DNA of 8,000 bases from Deltaproteobacteria bacterium (GTDB lineage: Bacteria > Desulfobacterota > Desulfuromonadia > Geobacterales > Pseudopelobacteraceae), in contig JAURXC010000101.1 of assembly GCA_030654645.1 (NCBI GenBank), forward strand, positions 1 to 8,000. Reading direction: 5' to 3'. A program made the position numbers and the translations under genes. Of this stretch, positions 1 to 6,417 are shown piece by piece (position 1 is the stretch's first letter; each line of letters opens with the position of its first letter). The notes under the pieces are model-generated. The model made no database searches. It saw only the letters and a list, made by a program, of their open reading frames with translations, and had not been told where the DNA came from.

Positions 1-54
1 CTAAGTGCCTTATATTATGTGGTGATTGGATGGTTGGTGACGTGCCTTGCCAGC

Positions 55-93
<39 letters not shown>

Positions 94-107
94 ACAATTG
101 AATCCAC

Positions 108-137
108 TTTATATCAGTGTGGTGCGCTGGTTGTCAA
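108..137 (-). promoter_or_regulatory. Sigma-70 promoter of the tRNA-fMet fragment
   Basis: On the minus strand a perfect -35 box TTGACA (137-132) is followed after 18 bases by TATAAA (113-108), or after 17 by ATATAA. Transcription would start near 101, leaving a leader of about 8 bases before tRNA position 1 at 93, as expected for a stable RNA gene. The promoter shows no decay, which argues that the tRNA was disrupted recently or is still transcribed. Confidence 0.7.
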
Positions 138-178
138 TAAAAAACTGATGCCAGACGTTTTTTATTTGTTTGCATCAC
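138..178 (-). terminator. Possible weak intrinsic terminator after the SPOR gene
   Basis: On the minus strand, TGATGC (177-172) and GCATCA (151-146) can pair across a 20-base AT-rich loop and are followed by G and six T (144-139). An alternative pairing of AAAAAAC with GTTTTTT uses the same tract. The stem is short and the loop long, so termination would be leaky. The position is right: it lies after the SPOR stop codon at 190 and directly before the -35 box of the tRNA promoter. Confidence 0.35.
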
Positions 179-189
179 GACAGAAGCAA

Positions 190-984
190 TCAATCCCTGT
201 CCGGAATCGGCATGGCTCCCCTGCCGAGCTTGGCTGCCAGATCCCTGGCCGCTTCCTGCTCAAGCTTCTTGCCTACCCGGACCCGGTACCAGGTTCCCTT
301 GTCGCCCTGATTGGACTCGTCAATATGTACGCTGTATCCTTTGCTGGACAGCTTGCTTTTCAACGCGTCTGCTTCGGATTTCAGGCTGTAGGATGCAACC
401 TGGACGGTAAATCCGGCCGCTTCCTGCTGCTTGCCGCCCGTTTTTTCGGCGGCTGGCGGAGTTGCCTTGACAGGATTGGCGTTGACCTGCGGCTGGGCCG
501 GTTTTGGGTAGTTTTTCGGTATTGCCGCTTGAAGCGGTTGCTTGGCGGCGGAATTGTCTGCTGCGTTTATGCCGCTGCCGAGCACATTGCTCTTCTGGCC
601 GCTGGGCAGGGTCTTGTAAAAGCTGAGTGGAGTCTCTGGCGCAGGTTGGGCTCCGGGGGCGCCTGCCTGGGGCGCTCCGCCCGGTTGCTGCGGTTGGGGC
701 GCTGTTGCAGCCTGCTGCGCGGCTGGTTGCGGAGGGGCTGCCGGGGGCTGGGGAGTCGCCTTGGGGGAGTTCTCCAGGCTCTGCTGTTCCATTGCGGCCT
801 GGAAACCTTTTTTTGCGTAACTCTGTGACAGCAACCAGCCACTGCCGAACCCCACTGCCAGAGATATTACTCCGGTGATGACGACCGCCAGCAGCAGCGG
901 ATTGGAAGATTCCTTCCTGGTGCGGTTGCCGCCGGGTTGGGGGGATGTGTAGGATTTCTTGGGTTCGTTGTAGTCAATCCGCAT
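190..984 (-). CDS. SPOR-domain bitopic membrane protein (FtsN-like architecture)
   Basis: A 264-aa protein. A short charged N-terminus (residues 1-29) is followed by one membrane segment (about 30-53, PLLLAVVITGVISL...), giving an N-in, C-out topology. Next come a low-complexity Ala/Pro/Gln/Gly linker (about 74-118), a conserved-looking FYKTLPSGQ patch (122-130), a second Pro/Ala/Lys-rich stretch (about 150-188), and a C-terminal SPOR domain (about 191-257). The SPOR domain starts FTVQVASY, has a central EADALKSKL helix and ends WYRVRVG. SPOR domains bind denuded septal peptidoglycan, so a division or envelope role is likely. The architecture is that of FtsN, but many SPOR paralogues share it, so no symbol is given. 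The ATG at 984 has GGAGG close upstream (start of GGAGGCAATATG), and only 10 bases separate it from the argS stop, so it is probably co-transcribed with argS. A weak terminator follows. Confidence 0.88.
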   Translation of the reverse strand: MRIDYNEPKKSYTSPQPGGNRTRKESSNPLLLAVVITGVISLAVGFGSGWLLSQSYAKKGFQAAMEQQSLENSPKATPQPPAAPPQPAAQQAATAPQPQQPGGAPQAGAPGAQPAPETPLSFYKTLPSGQKSNVLGSGINAADNSAAKQPLQAAIPKNYPKPAQPQVNANPVKATPPAAEKTGGKQQEAAGFTVQVASYSLKSEADALKSKLSSKGYSVHIDESNQGDKGTWYRVRVGKKLEQEAARDLAAKLGRGAMPIPDRD

Positions 985-994
985 ATTGCCTCCG

Positions 995-2686
995 TTACAT
1001 CCGTTCCGGCGCCGATATGCCGAGGATCGCGAGGGCGTTCCTCAGGGTCTGGGCGGTGCGTTTCAGAAGGTAAAGTCGCGCCGAAGTCAATACGGCGTCA
1101 TCGGAAATTACGCGGTTCTTGTTATAGAAGCTGTGGAAACAGCTGGCCAGCTCGGTCAGGTAGTAGGTCAGCCGGTGCGGTTCGAAATGCACGGCGCAGT
1201 CATCGATCGTATCCGGCAGCGCGTTCATCATCTTGATCAGCTGCAGCTCTTCCGCCGTGGTCAGCAACTCCAGGTCGGACGCGGCAGGATTCTCCGGCGT
1301 GCGGAAACCTTTCTCGGCGGCATTCTCGAAGATGCTGCAGATGCGGGCATGGGCGTACTGGACGTAGTAGACCGGGTTCTCGTTGGTCTGCTGCTTGGCC
1401 AGGTCGATATCGAACACTAGCTGGGCGTCGGGCTTGCGCATGATGAAGAAGAAACGGGTCGCGTCGCGTCCGACTTCGTCGATCAGGTCGCGCAGCGTGA
1501 CATAGCTGCCGGCCCTCTTGGATATCTTGACCTCTTCGCCGCCACGCATCACTGTGACCATCTGGTGCAGCACGTATCCCGGCCATCCCTTGGGTATGCC
1601 GATGTCAAGCGCCTGTAGTCCGGCCCGGACGCGGGTGATGGTGCTGTGATGGTCGGCGCCCTGTTCGTTGATCACGCGGGTAAAGCCGCGCTCCCACTTG
1701 GCCTGGTGGTAGGCCACGTCGGGCACGAAATAGGTGTAGCCGCCATCGGCCTTGCGCATGACGCGATCCTTGTCATCGCCGAAGTCGGTGGTCTTGAGCC
1801 AGAGCGCGCCGTCCTGCTCGTAGGTGTGGCCGTTGGCGATCAGCTTGCCGACGACCGCTTCGACGCGCCCTTCGGTGTAGAGGCCCGATTCAAGGGTGTA
1901 GACATCGAAGCGCACATCAAAGGCGGCCAGGTCCAGGTCCTGTTCGCGGCGCAGCCAGGCGACGGCAAAGCCGCGGATCGCGTCCAGGTCGTTCGGATCC
2001 CCGGCTGCGACGGTATGCTGGTCGCTGGCTTCCACCGTTTCGCGGGCCAGGTAGGCGCAGGCCACGTCTTTGATGTACTCGCCCTGGTAGCCGTCGGCCG
2101 GCCAGCGGGGATCATCCGGTTCGATGCCAAGACAGCGCGACTGCACCGAAAGCGCCAGGTTGCTGATCTGGGCACCGGCATCGTTGTAATAGAACTCACG
2201 GGTGACGTCCCAGCCCGAGGCGTCCAGGATGCGGCAGAGCGTGTCGCCGATGGCGGCGCCGCGGCCATGGCCGATATGCAGCGGTCCGGTCGGGTTGGCG
2301 CTGACGAATTCAACCTGCACCTTTTTACCGCCGCCGCTTGAGGTGCGGCCGAACGCGGCCCCCCCTGATTCAACCTCCAGCAGGGTGGCCTGCCATGCTC
2401 CGGCTGAGACAAAGAAATTTATGAAACCGGGTCCGGCGATCTCGGTTTTGGCCAGCAGGCCGTTGCCGTTCCCCAGGTGCCGGATCAGTATCTCGGCCAC
2501 CTGGCGCGGCGCCTTGCGCTCGCCCTTGGCCATCTGCATGGCGATGTTGCAGGAAAAATCACCGTGTTCCGGGCTGGCCGGGGTTCCGATGATGACTGCC
2601 GGGAGCTGGGTCGTACACAGTTCCTGGGCTGAGAGGGCGGCGTGCAGCGAGGATTGGACAAGTTCAGCTATTCTGTTTCGCATCAT
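995..2686 (-). CDS. argS: Arginyl-tRNA synthetase
   Basis: A 563-aa class I synthetase that charges tRNA-Arg with arginine using ATP in the cytoplasm. Length is typical of bacterial ArgS. The N-terminal add-1 domain has the usual HGDFSCNIAM patch (41-50). The catalytic core carries HIGH at 137-140 within NPTGPLHIGHGRGA, and the KMSKS-equivalent KISKRAG at 387-393. NPVYYVQYAHAR (437-448) opens the helical anticodon-binding domain, and the protein ends in the family-typical LGISAPERM. There are two consecutive ATGs (2686 and 2683). The first forms an ATGA overlap with the stop of the upstream Cys-rich ORF, and no good Shine-Dalgarno is seen, so translation probably depends on coupling to that ORF. 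The SPOR gene follows after 10 bases. No truncation or missing motif is seen. Confidence 0.97.
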   Translation of the reverse strand: MMRNRIAELVQSSLHAALSAQELCTTQLPAVIIGTPASPEHGDFSCNIAMQMAKGERKAPRQVAEILIRHLGNGNGLLAKTEIAGPGFINFFVSAGAWQATLLEVESGGAAFGRTSSGGGKKVQVEFVSANPTGPLHIGHGRGAAIGDTLCRILDASGWDVTREFYYNDAGAQISNLALSVQSRCLGIEPDDPRWPADGYQGEYIKDVACAYLARETVEASDQHTVAAGDPNDLDAIRGFAVAWLRREQDLDLAAFDVRFDVYTLESGLYTEGRVEAVVGKLIANGHTYEQDGALWLKTTDFGDDKDRVMRKADGGYTYFVPDVAYHQAKWERGFTRVINEQGADHHSTITRVRAGLQALDIGIPKGWPGYVLHQMVTVMRGGEEVKISKRAGSYVTLRDLIDEVGRDATRFFFIMRKPDAQLVFDIDLAKQQTNENPVYYVQYAHARICSIFENAAEKGFRTPENPAASDLELLTTAEELQLIKMMNALPDTIDDCAVHFEPHRLTYYLTELASCFHSFYNKNRVISDDAVLTSARLYLLKRTAQTLRNALAILGISAPERM

Positions 2687-2853
2687 TTTGTTGGATGTTC
2701 TTTCTGATCGGTGGGTTTGTCCGCGTTCTCGTCAACATCCTTGATGCTGACGTCGCGTGAGTAATCGGGGCATCTGGCGCCCCCGTCGGGAATGCAGAAG
2801 CGTTTAGAGCAGTTTTCGCGCCAGGCGCAGACAGCACAGCTTTGTCGTGCCAT
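2683..2853 (-). CDS. Small Cys-rich protein of unknown function, coupled to argS
   Basis: A 56-aa ORF not recognised as a named family. It begins MARQSCAVCAWRENC and has five cysteines at 6, 9, 15, 20 and 28 (C-x2-C-x5-C-x4-C-x7-C), all in the first half. A hydrophilic Asp/Lys/Glu-rich tail (about 33-56) follows. There is no signal peptide or membrane segment. The spacing suggests metal binding, zinc or possibly Fe-S; this is inference. Three facts support it as a real gene: a Shine-Dalgarno GAGG (2863-2860) six bases before the ATG; a stop TGA overlapping the argS ATG as ATGA; and filling almost all of an otherwise long gap between the FtsB-like gene and argS. No histidine lies among the cysteines; the only one is near the C-terminus. 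I have an uncertain recollection of similar short Cys-rich ORFs near argS in Geobacter-type genomes. Confidence 0.75.
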   Translation of the reverse strand: MARQSCAVCAWRENCSKRFCIPDGGARCPDYSRDVSIKDVDENADKPTDQKEHPTK

Positions 2854-2909
2854 AAATAACCTCGAAAAAGTCTGCCGTAGCGTCTTAAGGCGGTGCGGCG
2901 AAACGTGAT

Positions 2910-3203
2910 TTACTTTTTATCAGTTGGAAACTGGTAGATGACTTCGTTGCTTCGCACCAGGCCAAAGTCCTTGCGGGCGATGCTTTCGAGGTAGCGGCGG
3001 TCGGATTTGAGGGCAACGATCTCATATTTCAGTTTTTCATTTTCAACTTTGTTCTCGGCCAGGCGGGCCTCGATTTTGTCCTTGTCATGTTTCAGCTCAA
3101 AAATACGCAGCAGTCCCTTGTCACCGAAAACGGTGAAAAAGAGAATGAATGCCAGGCATCCCGCCGGGATGACATACATTCTTTTCTGCAGTGGGAATTT
3201 CAA
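2910..3203 (-). CDS. ftsB: FtsB/DivIC-family septum protein, TTG start
   Basis: A 97-aa bitopic protein if translation starts at TTG 3203. It has a short basic N-terminus (KFPLQKR), one membrane segment (about 10-27), a GDKGLL turn (27-32), and a coiled coil (about 34-68, rich in Lys/Glu with regular Leu/Ile). The C-terminal motif ARKDFGLVRSNEVIYQF (76-92) is diagnostic of FtsB/DivIC. Such proteins form the FtsQ/DivIB-FtsL-FtsB/DivIC complex that activates septal wall synthesis. Start choice: the frame is open upstream to an ATG at 3299, but that would overlap uxs by about 90 bases and add a non-homologous leader. TTG 3203 lies four bases after the uxs stop with AGGAAAAGGG just upstream. An ATG at 3179 would leave almost nothing before the membrane segment. 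The family call is strong and the exact start moderately so. Confidence 0.88.
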   Translation of the reverse strand: MKFPLQKRMYVIPAGCLAFILFFTVFGDKGLLRIFELKHDKDKIEARLAENKVENEKLKYEIVALKSDRRYLESIARKDFGLVRSNEVIYQFPTDKK

Positions 3204-3207
3204 GTGA

Positions 3208-4143
3208 TTACCCTTTTCCTGACCTGGCCGCGAAATAATCGGCGGTCCGGCCGAGTCCGGTCTCAAGATCGACCAGAGGTTTCCATCCCAATTTATCAAT
3301 TGCCAGCGAGATGTTCGGCTGGCGCTGCTTGGGGTCGTCCTGGGGCAGGGGCTTGAAGACGACCTTCGACCGTGATCCGGTTATTGTAATGATTTTCTCG
3401 GCAAACTCAAGAATTGTGTTTTCAACCGGGTTGCCCAGGTTCACCGGTCCGATGAAGTCGTCGCACTCCATCATGCGGATCATCCCCTCCACCAGGTCGT
3501 CCACATAGCAGAATGAGCGGGTCTGCGAGCCGTTGCCGTAAACGGTGATGTCATGATTGCCAAGCGCCTGCAGGATGAAGTTGGAGACCACCCGTCCGTC
3601 GTTTTCGGCCATGCGCGGGCCATAGGTGTTGAAGATGCGGATGATGCGGATGTCCACGCCGTTCTGGCGGTGGTAGTCCATCATCAGTGTTTCCGCCACC
3701 CGTTTGCCCTCATCGTAGCAGCTGCGAATGCCGATCGGGTTGACGTTACCCCAGTAGTCTTCGGTCTGGGGGTGAATCTGGGGGTCGCCGTAAACCTCCG
3801 AGGTGGAGGCCTGCAGGATGCGGGCCTTGACACGTTTGGCCATGCCCAGCATGTTGATCGTGCCCATCACGCTGGTCTTGACGGTCTTGACCGGGTTGTA
3901 CTGGTAATGCACCGGCGAGGCTGGGCAGGCCAGGTTATAGATGCGGTCCACCTCCAGCAGGATCGGCTCGACGATGTCATGGCGGATCAGCTCGAAGCGG
4001 TGGTTGTCCATCAGGTGGATGATGTTGTCCTTGCTGCCGGTGAAGAAGTTGTCCAGGCAGATAACGTCGTACCCCTGACCGAGCAGGCGTTCGCAGAGGT
4101 GTGATCCGATGAACCCGGCGCCGCCGGTGACCAGAATGCGCAT
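3208..4143 (-). CDS. uxs: UDP-glucuronate decarboxylase (UDP-xylose synthase)
   Basis: A 311-aa extended short-chain dehydrogenase that converts UDP-glucuronate to UDP-xylose and CO2, with NAD+ recycled through a 4-keto intermediate. The N-terminal Rossmann motif GGAGFIG is at 7-13, and the acidic residue that binds the NAD ribose is D31. STSEVYGDP (113-121) supplies the catalytic Thr and Glu, and the Y-x3-K pair is Y143/K147 in SCYDEGK. The family signatures RIFNTYGPRM (169-178), QTRSFCYVDD (207-216) and DDPKQRQP (269-276) are present. Length matches bacterial UXS; there is no ArnA-type formyltransferase domain. The frame extends upstream to 4179, but ATG 4143 puts the Rossmann strand at the N-terminus, has GAGGTG about 9 bases upstream, and follows the ugd stop by 2 bases. 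It uses the product of ugd directly. A related NDP-sugar epimerase or dehydratase is unlikely given the TSEVYGDP and RIFNTYGPRM context. Confidence 0.93.
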   Translation of the reverse strand: MRILVTGGAGFIGSHLCERLLGQGYDVICLDNFFTGSKDNIIHLMDNHRFELIRHDIVEPILLEVDRIYNLACPASPVHYQYNPVKTVKTSVMGTINMLGMAKRVKARILQASTSEVYGDPQIHPQTEDYWGNVNPIGIRSCYDEGKRVAETLMMDYHRQNGVDIRIIRIFNTYGPRMAENDGRVVSNFILQALGNHDITVYGNGSQTRSFCYVDDLVEGMIRMMECDDFIGPVNLGNPVENTILEFAEKIITITGSRSKVVFKPLPQDDPKQRQPNISLAIDKLGWKPLVDLETGLGRTADYFAARSGKG

Positions 4144-4145
4144 GT

Positions 4146-5504
4146 CTATTTCACCTCGCCGCGGATGCCGCCGCCGCAACGCCCCAGCGGGATGTAGCAG
4201 AATCCGTTGGCGGCCATGCGGTCAGGTTTGTAAAGGTTGCGGCCATCGACGATGGTCGGGGAGCGCAGCGCCGTCTTGATGCGTTCGAAGTCAGGGTTGC
4301 GGTACTCGTTCCAGTCGGTGATGATCGCCAGGGCATCGGCTCCGTCCAGGATCGAATACTGGTTGGTGCTATATTCGATCCGGTCGCCGAAGTGTTTTTT
4401 GGCCTCCTGGAGCGCTTCCGGGTCATGGGCGCGCACGGTGGCGCCGGCCGCCAGCAGGCGTTCGATGATGGTCAGCGAAGGTGCTTCGCGCATGTCGTCT
4501 GTGCGGGGTTTGAAGGAAAGTCCCCAGCAGGCCACGGTGCGGCCGGTGAGCGGTTTCTCCTCGTCGGCCGAGCTCAGAACCTTGATCAGCTTGTCGGCCA
4601 GAACCTCTTTCTGCAGCTCGTTGACCTCCTCCACCGCCTTCAGCAGCAGGAAGTCGTAGTTGCATTCCTCGGCGGTTCTGATCAGCGCCTTGACATCCTT
4701 GGGGAAACAGGAACCGCCATAGCCTGGACCGGGGAAGAGGAAATCGTAGCCGATGCGCGAGTCCGAGCCGATCCCTTCGCGGACCGCGGCCACATCGGCG
4801 CCCATGCGCTCGCACAGGCCGGCGATCTGGTTCATGAACGAGATGCGGGTGGCCAGCATGGCGTTGGCGGCATACTTGGTCATCTCGGCGCTGTGGATGT
4901 CCATCACGATCATGCGGTTCTGCTTGCGCATGAAGGGGTCGTACAGTTCCTTCATGATCTCGGCCGTGCGAACGTTGTCCGTGCCGATTACGACCCGGTC
5001 AGGTTTCATGAAGTCGTCGATGGCGGCTCCTTCCTTGAGGAACTCCGGGTTGGAAACCACGTCGAACTCCAGCTCGATGCCCCGTGCGGAGAGTTCTTCC
5101 TGTACTGCGCCGCGCACCTTGCCGGCGGTGCCGACCGGGACGGTGGATTTATCAACGATGATCTTGAAGCCGTTCATGGACCGCCCGATGTCGCGGGCCA
5201 CGTTCAGCACGTATTTCAGGTCGGCGGAACCGTCCTCGCCAGGCGGGGTGCCGACGGCGATGAAGCAGACCAGCGATGCCTGGACCGCTTCGGCCATTTC
5301 GGTGGTGAAGGAGAGGCGCCCCTCGGCCTGGTTGCGCAGCACCATCTCTTTCAGGCCCGGTTCGTAGATCGGTATGATACCTTGCTTGAGCCCTTCTATT
5401 TTAGCCTGGTCAACGTCCACGGCGATGACACTGTTGCCGCTTTCGGCAAAGCAGGCTGCCGCCACCAGACCGACGTAGCCGGCGCCGAAGATACAAATTC
5501 TCAT
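4146..5504 (-). CDS. ugd: UDP-glucose 6-dehydrogenase
   Basis: A 452-aa cytoplasmic enzyme that oxidises UDP-glucose to UDP-glucuronate with two NAD+. The N-terminal NAD-binding motif GAGYVG is at 7-12 with D30 at the end of the second strand. IAVGTPPGEDGSADL (82-96) and KSTVPVGT (119-126) are family signatures, followed by SNPEFLKEG (151-159). The central domain has K210 and N214 in TKYAANA. The catalytic Cys266 lies in GYGGSCFPKD (261-270). The C-terminal UDP-binding domain has GLSFKPRTDDMREAPS and ends with VDGRNLYKP. Length is usual for bacterial Ugd of the 450-aa group. The ATG at 5504 has GGAG six bases upstream. This is the first gene of the six-gene minus-strand cluster; the 70 bases between it and rsmI are AT-rich and could hold a promoter, but I cannot assign boxes with confidence. 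Confidence 0.96.
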   Translation of the reverse strand: MRICIFGAGYVGLVAAACFAESGNSVIAVDVDQAKIEGLKQGIIPIYEPGLKEMVLRNQAEGRLSFTTEMAEAVQASLVCFIAVGTPPGEDGSADLKYVLNVARDIGRSMNGFKIIVDKSTVPVGTAGKVRGAVQEELSARGIELEFDVVSNPEFLKEGAAIDDFMKPDRVVIGTDNVRTAEIMKELYDPFMRKQNRMIVMDIHSAEMTKYAANAMLATRISFMNQIAGLCERMGADVAAVREGIGSDSRIGYDFLFPGPGYGGSCFPKDVKALIRTAEECNYDFLLLKAVEEVNELQKEVLADKLIKVLSSADEEKPLTGRTVACWGLSFKPRTDDMREAPSLTIIERLLAAGATVRAHDPEALQEAKKHFGDRIEYSTNQYSILDGADALAIITDWNEYRNPDFERIKTALRSPTIVDGRNLYKPDRMAANGFCYIPLGRCGGGIRGEVK

Positions 5505-5574
5505 TCAATGCTCCATTGTGGGAAATAATTTAACACCAATAACACAATATCCACTTGAAATTCCAGCATATTCC

Positions 5575-6417
5575 TCATAATTCAGCATCATTTTTCAGCT
5601 TCAGCGCCGCGGCGTAGGCCTCGCTTCGCGATACCCCAGTGATTTCAGCCGCTTTTTTCGCGGTATCCTTGAGCGACAACCGGCCATCGCGCATCAGTCC
5701 CAGCAGGGTTTCTTCCAGCGATTGCGTCTCCTGCGCAGGTTTTTCACCCGGTGCAACCAGTATGACCACCTCGCCGCGCACCTTGCCCTGATCCACGGAT
5801 TCCAGCACTTCCGAGACGCTTCCCCGGATCAGCTCTTCGTAGATCTTGGTCAGTTCGCGGGCCACGACCACCTGGCGCTCACCCAGCACTTCACGCATGT
5901 CCTGCAAAGTTTCCACCAGGCGGTGGGGCGCTTCGTACAATAGCAGCGTACCGGGCAGCGCTGACATCTCCGCCAGGAAGGAGCGGCGCTTGCCCTGGCG
6001 CGACGGCGGAAATCCGGCAAAGGTGAATGTGTCGCTGGGCAGTCCGGAGGCCGACAGGGCCGCTACCGCGGCACAGGCGCCGGGGATCGGTATTACCGGG
6101 ATCCCTTCCGCGACCGCGTCCCGCACCAGCTGGTAGCCGGGGTCGGAAACGCAGGGGGTTCCGGCGTCGGAGATCAGCGCCACCGATTTTCCCTGGCGCA
6201 GCGTATTCAGGATGCGCTCACCCTTGAACTGCTGGTTGTGGTCGAAATAGGAGGTCATGGACTTGGAGATGCCGAAATGGGACAGGAGCTTGAGCGAATG
6301 GCGGGTGTCCTCGGCCGCGATCAGATCGACCTCCCCCAGTATCCGCACGGCGCGGTAGGTCATGTCTTCCAGGTTGCCGATCGGCGTGGCGACGAGGGAT
6401 AGCGTGGCGGTGGTCAT
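5575..6417 (-). CDS. rsmI: 16S rRNA (cytidine1402-2'-O)-methyltransferase
   Basis: A 280-aa SAM-dependent methyltransferase of the tetrapyrrole-methylase fold that 2'-O-methylates C1402 in the decoding centre of 16S rRNA. Signatures in order are LVATPIGNLEDMT (8-20), AEDTRHSLKLL (35-45), ISDAGTPCVSDPG (82-94), PGACAAVAALSASGLP (112-127), FPPSRQGKRR (136-145), YEAPHR (161-166) and ARELTKIYEE (186-195). A C-terminal helical extension (about 233-280, with LSLKDTAKKAAEITGVSRSEAY) is normal for this family. The frame stays open upstream into lysE, but ATG 6417 starts exactly at the family N-terminus. Its A is the last base of the exporter's TGA (TGATG), so the two genes are translationally coupled. 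No frameshift or missing motif. Confidence 0.95.
   Translation of the reverse strand: MTTATLSLVATPIGNLEDMTYRAVRILGEVDLIAAEDTRHSLKLLSHFGISKSMTSYFDHNQQFKGERILNTLRQGKSVALISDAGTPCVSDPGYQLVRDAVAEGIPVIPIPGACAAVAALSASGLPSDTFTFAGFPPSRQGKRRSFLAEMSALPGTLLLYEAPHRLVETLQDMREVLGERQVVVARELTKIYEELIRGSVSEVLESVDQGKVRGEVVILVAPGEKPAQETQSLEETLLGLMRDGRLSLKDTAKKAAEITGVSRSEAYAAALKLKNDAEL

Noticed and set aside
148..828. Plus-strand open frame of 226 codons over the SPOR gene.
   Set aside because: It is the complement of the Ala/Pro/Gln-rich linker, giving repetitive Leu/Gly/Arg/Cys protein; the minus-strand frame has a real SPOR domain and Shine-Dalgarno.
2854..2909. Attenuator or terminator between the FtsB-like gene and the Cys-rich ORF (GCCG...CGGC followed by AGACTTTTTC).
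   Set aside because: Only four paired bases before mismatches; too weak to call, and the downstream genes lack another evident promoter.
3204..3299. Extension of the FtsB-like protein to ATG 3299, overlapping uxs.
   Set aside because: The extra 32 residues overlap the uxs C-terminus and do not resemble an FtsB N-terminus; TTG 3203 has better spacing and a Shine-Dalgarno.
4392..5528. Long plus-strand open frame (378 codons) antisense to ugd.
   Set aside because: It lies wholly over a clear ugd gene, has no recognisable domain, and its composition is rich in His/Val/Asp/Gly as expected from the complement of GC-rich coding sequence.
5505..5574. Promoter for the ugd cluster in the AT-rich gap after rsmI.
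   Set aside because: TAAATT-like and TTGTGT-like boxes occur but not at acceptable spacing; no pair stands out, and no sigma-54 type GG/GC pair is seen.
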